Shown in pieces: positions 26,226-35,312 of a stretch of DNA of 64,000 bases. A model generated the notes under the pieces. The model searched no databases. It was given only the letters and a program-made list of their open reading frames with translations, and was not told the origin of the DNA. How positions within the stretch are numbered: position 1 is the first letter of the stretch; each line of letters opens with the position of its first letter. Origin of the DNA: Streptomyces phaeoluteigriseus (GTDB taxonomy: Bacteria > Actinomycetota > Actinomycetes > Streptomycetales > Streptomycetaceae); contig NZ_MPOH02000016.1 in the NCBI RefSeq assembly GCF_001896135.2, positions 270,774-334,773 of the forward strand. The letters are read 5' to 3'. A program made the position numbers and the translations under genes.

Positions 26226-27566
26226 ATGAGACGACGACTCCTCGGTACCCTCGCGGCCGCCGCCCTGACCCTCACCGGCCTCGCGGCCACGGGCGCGACG
26301 CCCGCCGGGGCCGCCCCCTCCGCCGCGGCAGCCACCAGCGGTTCCTTCAACGTGCTCACCTACAACGTCGCGGGCCTGCCCGAGGGCCTGAGTTCGGGGA
26401 GCCCGGCGACCAACACCCCTCTGATCTCACCGAGATTGGCGGCGTACGACATCGTCAACGTCCAGGAGGACTTCAACTACCACGCGGCGCTCTACGCGGG
26501 CGACGACCACCCCCACCGGACCGCGACAAGCGGTGGCGTGCCCTTCGGCGACGGCATGAACACCCTCTCCGACTACGCCTTCGAGGACTTCGAGCGGGTG
26601 CGGTGGAACGCCTGCACGGGCACCAACTGCCTGACCCCGAAGGGGTTCTCACTGGCCCGGGTGCGACTTGCCGAAGGCGTTTTCCTGGACCTGTACAACG
26701 TGCACACCAACGCCGACTCGACGGACGACGCGTTGGCCGCCCGTCGTGCCAACATCCAGCAGCTGTCGGACTTCATCCGGGCGAACTCCTCCGGCAACGC
26801 GGTGATCGTGATGGGTGACACCAACACGCGCTACACCCGCGCCGGCGACAACATCCGCACGCTCGTCACCGAGAACGGGCTCACCGACCCCTGGGTGAAG
26901 CTGGTCAAGGGCGGTACGCCGCCGGCTCAGGGAGCGGACGCCCTGCTCTGTCCCACGACCGCCCCGACGAACGCCTGCGAGGTGGTGGACAAGGTCCTCT
27001 ACCGAGGCAGCAGGCTCCTGTCCCTCGACGCCACCCGCTACCAGAACGAGTGGGCGTCCTTCCTGGACTCCGCGGGCGGCAACCTCTCCGACCACTTCCC
27101 CCACACGGTGGACTTCTCCTACACCCTCAACCCCACACTGCGGGCCAGCGACTTCTTCGGCGGCCCCCACGGTACGGCGTTCACCGACGCGGACGACCTG
27201 CCGGCCACCCCCGCTCCCCGCACCCTCACCCTGCGCGGCGGCTCCCGTGTGGACGCCGTCTCCCTGACCCACGACGGCGGTACGACCCTCACTCACGGCG
27301 GCACCGGCGGCACGGCCACCTCACTGACCCTGGCGGCGGGAGAGCACCTCACCTCGGTCCGGCTGACACAGGGCCAGAAGGACGGCCGTACCCGCATCTT
27401 CTCGGCGTCCTTCACGACCGACAAGGGCCGCACCCTGTCGACCGGAACGGCAGGCGCCGCCACGAGGACCTTCGCCGCCCCGTCCGGCTGGCAGATCGTC
27501 GGCTTCACGGGCCGCGCGGGCACCGAAGTGGACAAGCTGGGCGTGGTGTACGCACCGATCGGCTAG
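26226..27566 (+). CDS. secreted endonuclease/exonuclease/phosphatase family protein with jacalin-like domain
   Basis: 446 residues with a Sec signal (MRRRLLGTLAAAALTLTGLAATGATPAGA). Residues 40-300 have the DNase-I/sphingomyelinase fold: YNVAGLPEG, NVQEDFNY (metal Glu), HTNADS, VMGDTNTRY and the terminal LSDHFPHTVDF with catalytic His. Residues 310-446 are a Gly-rich jacalin-like lectin repeat (SLTLAAGEHLTSVRLTQGQK; GWQIVGFTGRAGTEVDKLGV). It probably cleaves phosphodiesters outside the cell, either lipid (sphingomyelinase C-like) or nucleic acid, and binds glycans. ATG 26226 follows GGGAGACACCCCCAC. A terminator hairpin follows. Confidence 0.87.
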   Translation: MRRRLLGTLAAAALTLTGLAATGATPAGAAPSAAAATSGSFNVLTYNVAGLPEGLSSGSPATNTPLISPRLAAYDIVNVQEDFNYHAALYAGDDHPHRTATSGGVPFGDGMNTLSDYAFEDFERVRWNACTGTNCLTPKGFSLARVRLAEGVFLDLYNVHTNADSTDDALAARRANIQQLSDFIRANSSGNAVIVMGDTNTRYTRAGDNIRTLVTENGLTDPWVKLVKGGTPPAQGADALLCPTTAPTNACEVVDKVLYRGSRLLSLDATRYQNEWASFLDSAGGNLSDHFPHTVDFSYTLNPTLRASDFFGGPHGTAFTDADDLPATPAPRTLTLRGGSRVDAVSLTHDGGTTLTHGGTGGTATSLTLAAGEHLTSVRLTQGQKDGRTRIFSASFTTDKGRTLSTGTAGAATRTFAAPSGWQIVGFTGRAGTEVDKLGVVYAPIG

Positions 27567-27577
27567 GGCCGTGGTCC

Positions 27578-27611
27578 AGGTGCCGCCTGCACCGTGAGGC
27601 AGGCGGCACCT
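27578..27611 (+). terminator. strong stem-loop terminator
   Basis: Perfect 13-base stem AGGTGCCGCCTGC / GCAGGCGGCACCT with an 8-base loop, 12 bases after the stop of the secreted phosphodiesterase gene and between convergent genes, so it may serve both. Confidence 0.8.
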
Positions 27612-27711
27612 CAGCCCCGCTGGGTCACCGAGCCCCAGATCCTCGTCGCGACCGGATCGCCGGGCTGGTCTGCCTCGTTTCCTTCCACACGTCCGCGGAG
27701 GCTGGTCGACG

Positions 27712-28838
27712 TCAGATGCGGGACACCGTGCCGCAGTCGGAGAGGCTCTCCTCGAAACTCCTGCTGCGGTCGTAGGGGTCCTCGGTCGGGCCCGTCGGCG
27801 ACGGCCCCGTGGATTGCGTGGAAGGAAACACGGGATGCAGAAAACCGTCGTGGACGTCGCAGGCGTCGTTGCCGATGTCGCCGTTGTACTCGACGAGGGT
27901 GAGTCTGCCGGGGGCGACGTCGTACTTGGCCGGGTCGGGGAGTTCGACGTGGAGGACGCGGCGCACGATCGTCCGCGTCACCTCGGTGCTGCCGTCGGCC
28001 CGGGAGACCGGATACACGAAGGTGTAGTCGGCATGCACGGCGACACCGGCGTACTCGCCCCTTGTGAACGTCATGTGCCCGCGCGTCTTGACCACGTCAC
28101 CGACGAGCCGCACCTCGTCGGGATCGAAGCGGCTGAACAGTGAGAGGGGATCGTGGTCCTCGTCCGGTGAACGCAGCGAACCGTTCAGATCGTCGAGCAG
28201 GTGCGGTTGCCCCGGGTCGAGGACCGCCAGCGCCGCCTCGGGACGCTCACCGCGCAGGGTCGCGGGATCGAGATTGGCGCCGACCAGGAGCTTCTTGGTC
28301 AGCCGCAGCGCCTGCCCGACGCGTTCCCTCGAGACGGAACCGACGGCCTTCGCGGCCGGCACGACGATCCCGGCCTCCCCGTCGCCCCAGCCGAGCGCGG
28401 GCGAGCCGGCGAACGGCCGGTCGAGGGTGGGGACTTCCTCCGGCGCACGACCGGGGGCGGCCGTGGGAGCGGCCGTCTCCGCCGGCAGCGGAGACACCCT
28501 CACGTCCTTCGGCTGCCCCGATCCGAGGGGGTCGCCGGGCAGCAAGGACGGTTTCAGCGACACCGCGAGTGCACAGAGTGCCAGGGCAACACCCAGGAAC
28601 GGCCACACCCTCCGCCGGCGGCCGGCGGCCGGGTCCGGGCCGGCGCGCCACGGCTGGGTGCCTCACCGCGAGCGTCCTGCTGCCGGAGCCGCTCGGTGAC
28701 CATCCGGGCACGGGCGGAGGGCTCCTTCGGTGCGGCATCGGCCGCGCCGCGTTCGCTGCCCTCGAGGAAGGCGCGAAGTTCCTCGTCGGATATGGACGAG
28801 CCGTCGTTTCCGGAATCTTCGGAGGATCCACCGACCAC
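27712..28838 (-). pseudogene. single-pass membrane protein of unknown function, one frame break
   Basis: About 375 residues when the frame break is corrected. The N-terminal 60 residues are acidic and cytoplasmic (SSISDEELRAFLEGSERG; ARARMVTERLRQQDA). The frame then breaks near 28657, where one C is missing from a C run on the coding strand; the next frame continues QPWRAGPDPAAGRRRRRVW into a TM helix (PFLGVALALCALAVSL) and a 250-residue outer domain (LTKKLLVGANLDPATLRGER; HADYTFVYPVSR; GNDACDVHDGFLHP). I recognise it as a conserved Streptomyces hypothetical membrane protein. GTG 28838 follows GGAAGG; ATG 28856 is possible and would add a TTA codon. Confidence 0.75.
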
Positions 28839-29032
28839 CAGTAAGCGCCTTCCCATGTTCACGAGTGGGGACGATGTAAACGATCTGTCAGCACTTCCAC
28901 AAGTTGCTCCTACGCTTCGGCCGGGGGCAGTGACCGTGATCACGCCGCATTCGCCGCGAAGCCACCTCACCGAGACACCCCTTAGGATCCTCCCTGACCC
29001 GCCAAGGCCCCCCTACGAACAAGGCGCCTCCC

Positions 29033-29605
29033 ATGCCCCGAGCCGGCCTCACCCCGGACCTTCTGGTCGCGGCCGCCGCAGACCTCGCGGACGAGGCCGG
29101 GTTCGACAACGTCACCCTCTCCGCGCTCGCCCGCCGCTTCGGCGTCAAGGACGCGAGCCTGTACTCGCACGTCAGGAACCTCCAGGACCTGCGGACCCGC
29201 CTCGCGCTGTACGCGGGCGCGGAGCTGATCGACCGGATCGCCCTGGCCGTCGCGGGCCGCGCCGGCAAAGAGGCCCTCGCGGCCTTCGCGGGCGCCTACC
29301 GCGAGTACGCGCTACAGCATCCGGGACGGTACGCCGCCACGCAGGTTCCCATGGACCAGGCCCTGGTCGCCGAGGCCCCGGCCTTCCGCCGCACCGCCGA
29401 CATCACCTACGGCATGCTCCGGGCCTACGGCCTGGAGGAACCCGACCTCACCGACGCCGTACGCCTGTTGCGGAGCACCTTCCACGGCTACTGCGCCCTG
29501 GAGGCCGTCGGCGCCTTCGGCGCACCCCGCGACGTCCAGCGCTCGTGGGACAGGACGATCGACGCCCTGCACACGGCCCTGACGCACTGGCCCGGCGGCA
29601 GGTGA
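29033..29605 (+). CDS. TetR family transcriptional regulator
   Basis: 190 residues. Residues 8-55 are a TetR HTH (LLVAAAADLADEAGFDNVTL; RRFGVKDASLYSHVRNLQDL); the C-terminal ligand domain has the WHG-like pattern (LRSTFHGYCALEAVGAFG) of a TetR subgroup. The nearest genes are the divergent membrane protein and the convergent VOC gene; the shared 176-base promoter region with GTGATCAC at 28936-28943 may hold its operator. Ligand unknown. Confidence 0.88.
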   Translation: MPRAGLTPDLLVAAAADLADEAGFDNVTLSALARRFGVKDASLYSHVRNLQDLRTRLALYAGAELIDRIALAVAGRAGKEALAAFAGAYREYALQHPGRYAATQVPMDQALVAEAPAFRRTADITYGMLRAYGLEEPDLTDAVRLLRSTFHGYCALEAVGAFGAPRDVQRSWDRTIDALHTALTHWPGGR

Positions 29606-29714
29606 CCGACCTCCTCGCGCGTCGCTTCGGGAAGGGCACGTCGAGATCGGGGAACGGAGGAAAGCAGCTGCGAGCACGGCAACCGTCGCCGTGGCACGTC
29701 CGCGACGGAGCCCT

Positions 29715-30083
29715 TCAGCCCGCCCGCTCCGCCGCACTGCGCTCCACGCAGAACTCGTTGCCCTCGGGGTCCGCGAGGACCGCCCACCCCGTGCCGTCCG
29801 CTCTGCGGTGGTCGGCCACCAGGGTGGCTCCGAGCGCGAGCAGGCGGTCGACCTCCTCCTCGCGGGTGCGGTCCTGCGGCTGGAGGTCGAGATGGACGCG
29901 GTTCTTCACGGTCTTGCGCTCGGGGACCGTCACGAAGAGCAGGCCGGCGCCCTCGATCAGCGCCTCCTCGTCGCCCGGATGGTCGTCCTCCTGGAGGGGC
30001 TCGCCCAGGGCGGCGGACCAGAAGCTGGCCAGAGCGTAGGCGTCCGCGCTGTCGATCGTCATGTGACGGATCTTGGAAGTCAT
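29715..30083 (-). CDS. VOC family protein (glyoxalase/bleomycin-resistance fold)
   Basis: 122 residues forming two beta-alpha-beta-beta-beta modules (MTIDSADAYALASFWSAAL; VHLDLQPQDRTREEEVDRLL; VLADPEGNEFCVE). His and Glu at the expected metal positions (RHMT, VHLDL, NEFCVE) suggest a metal-dependent lyase or dioxygenase-like fold, but substrates of this group are mostly unknown. Single gene, convergent with TetR. The ribosome site is weak. Confidence 0.87.
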   Translation of the reverse strand: MTSKIRHMTIDSADAYALASFWSAALGEPLQEDDHPGDEEALIEGAGLLFVTVPERKTVKNRVHLDLQPQDRTREEEVDRLLALGATLVADHRRADGTGWAVLADPEGNEFCVERSAAERAG

Positions 30084-30504
30084 GCGGGGGATTCTTGTCC
30101 ACCCGTCTCCGCGCGGCAACGTAGATACGGCATCCGGCAGGCGGACGGCACCGCACCCCGCGGGCCGACGGCCCGGCCCGCCCGGGAAGTCGCCGCCCAT
30201 GACAACTCCCCTGCCGGGCACCGTCTTCGGCACCGGCGACGACGCACCAGGGCAACCGCACGACACGACGTCCCTCGCGCCACCGCATCGGTCACCCGGC
30301 CCGCAAGGCCGCGATCGGCGCCCCCGCGGCCGCCGGAGTGACCGTCGGCGTGGCCGTCGGCGCGTGGTGTGCCACCGGCGCGGCGGCGACGACCGCCCTG
30401 AGGCTCGGCAGCCCGGGAGCGGGACGGGCCCCTCGGCGGGACCGGAGGGACTCCGCTCCTCCGGCCGGCTCAGTCCTGCGGACCGGCGGCGGCGTCGGGC
30501 GCGG
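30084..30504. other. intergenic region, possible gene remnant
   Basis: 421 bases with no intact gene. From ATG 30200 a plus-strand frame starts MTTPLPGTVFGTGDDAPG, and a different frame from about 30285 reads RKAAIGAPAAAGVTVGVAVG, a hydrophobic stretch with good codon bias. This could be a small membrane protein broken by a frame shift, but support is weak. Confidence 0.3.
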
Positions 30505-32208
30505 TCACCCGTCCGTCCCCGCCGCACCGGTGACCCGTACGCCGTCCGAGGAGAGGTGCACCCGGACCTCGGGCCCTCCGCTCCAGCGGACCTGGACGAT
30601 CCCGTCCACCGTCCGCACGGACACCAGTTCCTCCAGTGGAACCGGGTCCGTCTCACCGGTGAGGCGGGCGAGGGCGACGAACAGCGAGTCGCCGTCCCCC
30701 GTGACTCCGGCGAGCGAGCCGTCCAGCCCGGCGACCGGCAGGAGTTCGGCACGGACACCGTCCTCCCGCGCCGCCCACCCGGTCACCCGTACCGGCGTTC
30801 CGGGCTCCGCGCCGGCCACCCCGTGCACCCGCACCTCCGCGGCCCCGCGTGCGAGCACCACACTGGTCACCCGGGTTCCCCCGCCCGAGGTGTGCCGCGA
30901 CGCCGCCCAGCCGTCCCCCACCCCCAGCGGTTCGATCCCGGTGCGGCCGGGATCGTCCCCGACGACCACGCTGTTGTCGTACGACGGCGAGGGCGCCGTC
31001 GCCGTCGAGTACGCCAGCCGCGTGTAGTGCGGGTCGTACCGCACGTCCTCGCTGCCGTGGTTGTGGAGGCGGACCAGTCCGTCCGAGCGGGTGGCCTGGA
31101 GCAGCCAGTTGGGGGCGGAGAGCGGTGTCACCGCATCCGTCCGTTCCACCGGTGCGGGCTCCTCCACCGCCGTCCACACCTCGTGCTCCGGCGGAAGAAG
31201 CAGACCCAGGAAGGCCTTGGCGGCCCAGTAGGGCGAGGCAGGGCCGGAGTATCCCTGCAGCACGTCCGGGTCGGGGCCGTGCCAGCCGAGGCTCAGCAGT
31301 CCCCGCTCGTCGACGGCGCCCCGCCGGAGGAAGTACCGCAGCGCGCCCGAGGCCAGACGCCGGGTCTCGCCGGGCGGCAGCGGGGTGTGGCCGGTCAGGG
31401 CTCCCAGCCACAGCGGGACCGTGGTGGCGAAACGGTAGGTGAGGGAGCGGCCCTGGCGCATCGGGGCACCGTCGGCACCGAACAGGCGGGCGTAGTCGGT
31501 GAGATGCCGCGAGAGCCGGCCGCCGTACAGCTCCAGCAGCCGGGGGTCGTCGTCGAGCCAGGCGTGCAGGACCGGATAGAGGTGCATGGCCCAGCCGTTG
31601 TAGTAGTCGAAGGCGCGGCCGGCGCCGTCGGTGTACCAGCCGTCCCCCACGTACCACTGCTCGATGCGCTCCAGGCCGCGGTCCACCGCTTTGCGTGCGG
31701 TGTCCGATTCATGGTCGACCGCATGCAGAAAGCCGCCGACGGTCACCGGGAACAACTCCCAGTTGCACGGCCACGGTTCGGCCGTCAGGGCATCGGCCAG
31801 CCAGTCCGCCGCCCGCTGCCGGACGGCGTCGTCCAACCGGTCCCAGAGCAGTGGGCGGGTCAGCCGGAGCGCGAGGGCGATCGACGCCGCTTCGACCAGG
31901 GGCTGACCGCGGTCCTCGATGCGGGGCCAGGCTCCGAGAACGCCCGCCGCCAGGCCGTCGGCGTAGCGCTCCAGGGCCGTCTCGTCACGCCGGAAGGCCG
32001 CGAGGAGCAGGGTGCGGGCGTAGCCCTCCAGGCCGTCGGAGAGGCGGCCCGACCAGCTCTCGCGGTCGCCGGGAAGGTGGTACAAGGCGCGATCTTCGGT
32101 GGCGTACGGCTCGACGGCGGCCAGCAGGGCGTCGGCGGCCGCCTCCCAGTGGGCGCGGGTGTAGCCGGTGCGGGGGCTGAGGGTGCGGTCGGGTGGGGGG
32201 AGACGCAT
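30505..32208 (-). CDS. DUF2264 domain-containing glycoside hydrolase-like protein
   Basis: 567-residue soluble protein with no signal peptide. It matches DUF2264 (assigned to CAZy GH154) over its length: RTGYTRAHWEAAADALL, ESWSGRLSDGLEGYARTL, NWELFPVTVGGFL, YNGWAMHLYPVLHAWL, GRSLTYRFATTVPLWLGAL. The (alpha/alpha)6 barrel is followed by a beta-sandwich. Known relatives act on uronic-acid-containing oligosaccharides; being cytoplasmic, it would process imported fragments. ATG 32208 follows GGAAAGCAGCCCGCG. It lies 166 bases downstream of the acetylesterase gene in the same direction, consistent with a pectin-type degradation cluster. Confidence 0.82.
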   Translation of the reverse strand: MRLPPPDRTLSPRTGYTRAHWEAAADALLAAVEPYATEDRALYHLPGDRESWSGRLSDGLEGYARTLLLAAFRRDETALERYADGLAAGVLGAWPRIEDRGQPLVEAASIALALRLTRPLLWDRLDDAVRQRAADWLADALTAEPWPCNWELFPVTVGGFLHAVDHESDTARKAVDRGLERIEQWYVGDGWYTDGAGRAFDYYNGWAMHLYPVLHAWLDDDPRLLELYGGRLSRHLTDYARLFGADGAPMRQGRSLTYRFATTVPLWLGALTGHTPLPPGETRRLASGALRYFLRRGAVDERGLLSLGWHGPDPDVLQGYSGPASPYWAAKAFLGLLLPPEHEVWTAVEEPAPVERTDAVTPLSAPNWLLQATRSDGLVRLHNHGSEDVRYDPHYTRLAYSTATAPSPSYDNSVVVGDDPGRTGIEPLGVGDGWAASRHTSGGGTRVTSVVLARGAAEVRVHGVAGAEPGTPVRVTGWAAREDGVRAELLPVAGLDGSLAGVTGDGDSLFVALARLTGETDPVPLEELVSVRTVDGIVQVRWSGGPEVRVHLSSDGVRVTGAAGTDG

Positions 32209-32374
32209 CGCGGGCTGCTTTCCTTCCGAACCGGGGCGCGGACGGGCCGTGGCCTGCGCAGCCGTCCGTCCGTGCGGGCGGCGGGCCGAGGCCCGTGGGC
32301 GGCGGCGGTCCGCTCGCCCGCCCTGGGGCGAGGCCTGGGGGCGTCCCGGTTCCGGTCGGGGCGCCCCCAGGGGT

Positions 32375-33423
32375 CTATCCCACCCGCACGAGGCCCTCCG
32401 GCACCAGGTGTCGGGCGACGAGTTCGTCACGGACCAGGCCGGCGTAGACGGTGGCGCCGTGTACGGAGGTGTGCGTGTTGTCCCGTTTCTCGGTGTAGAG
32501 GTACAGGGCCTTGGAGCCCTCCACGCCCAGGGACTCCACCAGGGTCCTGGTCTTCGCCGTGAGGTCGATCAGCGGGACGTCCCGCGCCTGTGCGACCGAG
32601 CGGACGACGGCGGGGTGGTCGACGCCGAGGCCGTTGACCAGCAGGGCCGTTCCGTTGTTCAGCGTGCCGTCGGCGTTGAACCAGCGGCGCACGATCGGGG
32701 TGACGAGGACCGGCTCGCCGCCCTTCTCCCGGGCGCCCGCGACCAGCGCCTCGAGGTTCGCGCGGTAGGTCGCCTCGTCGGTCGTCTTGTCGTTGTGGGC
32801 CAGTTGGATCAGTACCAGGTCGCCGCGGTGGATCCGTGGCTGGACGGTCGCCCACAACCGCGGGTTCCCCAGATAGGTGACCGTACTCTCCCCGGAGTCC
32901 GCGTGGTTGGCGACGGAAACGCCCTTCCGCAGGTATTGCGGGAGTTGCTGACCCCAGCCGGAGTAGGGGTCGCCGGGCTGGTCGCAGACGGTGGAGTCGC
33001 GACGAGGAAGACCTGGCGGGCGTGCCGGGCCGGGGTGACGCGGATGTCGGCGAGGGCAGGCGCCGAGCCGCCGAGGACGAGGTCCAGGCCGGGGGTTCCG
33101 TCGACGCCGGTCGGCTCGCCCTCGGGGGTGCGGACGTTCACGGTGAAACTGCGTGCGAGGTGCTCGCCGGCCGGGACGGGGGTCTCGGGCAGCAGGGAGC
33201 GCCGGGTCTCGCCGCCGATCGCGGTGCTCGACGCGGCCTCTCCGCCGAGGAGGACCTTCACGTCGTAGGTGCCGGGCGGGACATCGAAGTGGCAGCCGGT
33301 GGCGGTGCAGGCGGCGATGCCGAGCGCCGGGCTGCCGCCGTCATGGGCCTGGGCTGCGGGTACGGCGGTCAGGGCGGTGGTCAGGGTCAGCGCCGCCAGC
33401 ACGGCGGGGGTGAAACGTCTCAC
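32375..33423 (-). pseudogene. secreted rhamnogalacturonan acetylesterase-like SGNH hydrolase, one frame break
   Basis: About 350 residues. GTG 33423 follows GAGGAGCCGCAA; a Sec signal (FTPAVLAALTLTTALTAVPAAQA) leads into a beta-sandwich (GTYDVKVLLGG) and then the SGNH/GDSL catalytic domain. The frame breaks exactly at the catalytic Ser block: RQVFLV then GDSTV continues in another frame, consistent with one C missing at about 33000 on the plus strand. Beyond it are the Asn and the Asp-x-x-His-like blocks (QLAHNDKTTDEATYRANLEA; DNTHTSVHGATVYAGLV). CE12-type enzymes remove acetyl groups from rhamnogalacturonan. Divergent from the PL4-type lyase. Confidence 0.82.
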
Positions 33424-33477
33424 TTGCGGCTCCTCGGTCACGGCAACAGGACCTGGCGGAGGACCGTACCGCCTCCG

Positions 33478-33489
33478 GCAAGCGCTTTC
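33478..33489. promoter_or_regulatory. LacI-type operator candidate 1
   Basis: GCAAGCGCTTTC, one mismatch from the palindrome GAAAGCGCTTTC, 55 bases upstream of the acetylesterase start in the divergent promoter region. Confidence 0.5.
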
Positions 33490-33533
33490 TAGACCTCGGA
33501 CGCACTTGGCACGGTTACCGACCTCCAGCGGGT

Positions 33534-33545
33534 GAAAGCCCTTTC
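33534..33545. promoter_or_regulatory. LacI-type operator candidate 2
   Basis: GAAAGCCCTTTC, arms GAAAG/CTTTC, 70 bases before the PL4 lyase start; a further AATCGATT palindrome follows at 33550-33557. Site 1 and this site flank the divergent promoters. Confidence 0.5.
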
Positions 33546-33614
33546 GCGAAATCGATTCAACTGCCACCCTGGCGAATCACCCGCACCCCCACACCTCCCG
33601 AAGGAGGCACCCCC

Positions 33615-35297
33615 ATGTCCGGATCCGAGAGCCAGCGCCCGGTCCGACGCCGCACCTTCGTCCTCGGCGCCACGGCCGCCGCCGGCACCGCCGCGCTCGC
33701 CGGTCCCCTCGCCGCCCCCGCGTCCGCCGCGGCCTTCGGCTACACCGATGACGGCTCGAACTACGTCGTCGACACCGGAGCCGACCTCGTCTTCAAGGTC
33801 AGCAAGACCAACGGCGACCTCACCTCGCTCGTCCACCGCGGCGTGGAGTACCAGGGCTACGGCGGCATGAACTCGCACATCGAGTCCGGCCTCGGCACCT
33901 CCACGGTCTCCGTCAAGCAGTCCGGCCCGACGATCCTGGTCTCCGTCGCGTACGGCACGCTGAAGCACTACTACGCCGCCCGCAGCGGCGAGAACAACAT
34001 CTACCTGTGGACCCACAAGGCCGACACGTCCGTCTCGGCGACCCGTTACATCCTGCGCGTGCGGAAGGGCCTGTTCCTCAACGACCAGCCCGACTCCTAC
34101 ACGTACACCACCAGCACCATCGAGGCATCGGACGTGTTCGCGAAGTCCGACGGCCAGACCCGCTCCAAGCACTACTCGAAGCTGCGGGTCATGGACTACG
34201 ACCACATCGGCTGGAGCGCCGGCGGCGTCGGCCTGTGGATCGTTCGCAGCAACCACGAGAAGGCTTCCGGCGGCCCCTTCTACCGCTCCCTCCTGCGCCA
34301 CCAGAGCGCGGACGGCGGCGGCCTGTACGAGATCCTCCATTACGGCCAGAACCAGACCGAGGACCAGCGCTTCGGCCTCCAGGGGCCGTACGTCATCGCC
34401 TTCACGGACGGCGGCGCCCCCTCCTCGTCCCTCTTCCCGGGCACTCTGACCACGTCGTGGGCGGACTCGCTGGGAATCGCCGGATACGTCGGCGCCGGCG
34501 GCCGGGGCCGGGTGGCGGGCGTCGGCATCACGGGGCGGAACACGGCGTACCCGTACACGGTGGGGCTCGCCAACCCGGATGCCCAGTACTGGGGTTCGGC
34601 GCGGGCGTCGGACGGTCACTACTCGATCGGCGGGGTGCTGCCGGGGACGTACACACTCACCGTCCACAAGAGCGAGCTGGCTGTATACAGCACACAGGTG
34701 ACCGTGTCCGCCGGGTCGACGACCAGCCTCAACTCCATCGCGATCCCGTCCACGAACGACCCGGGCAACGCGAGCGCCATCTGGCGGATCAACGAGTGGA
34801 CCGGCTCACCCGCCGGCTTCAAGAACGCCGACCTGATGACGTACGCGCACCCCTCCGACGTCCGGGCCGCAGCCTGGACCGGCAACGTGGTCATCGGCAG
34901 CGGCAGCGAGACCTCCGCCTTCCCCTGCTACATCTGGAAGGACGTCAACAGCGGTCTGCTGGTCCACTTCAGGCTCACCGCGGCCCAGGCCGCCGCCGCG
35001 CACACCCTGCGCATCGGCGTGACGACGGCCTACGCCAACGGCCGCCCGCAGGTCGTCGTCAACGACACCTGGACCTCGGCCGTCCCCTCCCCGCCCACCC
35101 AGCCGAACACGCGGTCACTGACCAACGGGTCCTACCGGGGCAACAACCACACCTTCACCTACAGCATCCCGGCGAGCGCCTGGCAGACGGACACCAGCCG
35201 GTACAACGTGCTGAAGATCAACGTGGTGAGCGGTTCGGGGACGACCGGGTTCCTCAGTGCGGGAACCGCTTTCGACGCCGTCGACCTGCTTGCCTGA
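33615..35297 (+). CDS. secreted rhamnogalacturonan lyase (PL4 type)
   Basis: 560 residues with a Tat signal (VRRRTFVLGATAAAGTAALA). The N-terminal super-beta-sandwich (FGYTDDGSNYVVDTGADLVF; HRGVEYQGYGGMNSHIESG) carries the catalytic region; then a fibronectin-III-like module (SIGGVLPGTYTLTVHKSELA) and a C-terminal jelly-roll CBM-like domain (IWRINEWTGSPAGFKNADLM). This three-domain order is characteristic of PL4 rhamnogalacturonan endolyases, which cleave the RG-I backbone by beta-elimination. ATG 33615 follows GAAGGAGGCACCCCC. Convergent with the GH43 gene with 15 bases between the stops. Confidence 0.88.
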   Translation: MSGSESQRPVRRRTFVLGATAAAGTAALAGPLAAPASAAAFGYTDDGSNYVVDTGADLVFKVSKTNGDLTSLVHRGVEYQGYGGMNSHIESGLGTSTVSVKQSGPTILVSVAYGTLKHYYAARSGENNIYLWTHKADTSVSATRYILRVRKGLFLNDQPDSYTYTTSTIEASDVFAKSDGQTRSKHYSKLRVMDYDHIGWSAGGVGLWIVRSNHEKASGGPFYRSLLRHQSADGGGLYEILHYGQNQTEDQRFGLQGPYVIAFTDGGAPSSSLFPGTLTTSWADSLGIAGYVGAGGRGRVAGVGITGRNTAYPYTVGLANPDAQYWGSARASDGHYSIGGVLPGTYTLTVHKSELAVYSTQVTVSAGSTTSLNSIAIPSTNDPGNASAIWRINEWTGSPAGFKNADLMTYAHPSDVRAAAWTGNVVIGSGSETSAFPCYIWKDVNSGLLVHFRLTAAQAAAAHTLRIGVTTAYANGRPQVVVNDTWTSAVPSPPTQPNTRSLTNGSYRGNNHTFTYSIPASAWQTDTSRYNVLKINVVSGSGTTGFLSAGTAFDAVDLLA

Positions 35298-35312
35298 GTG
35301 GCCGGGCCGCGG

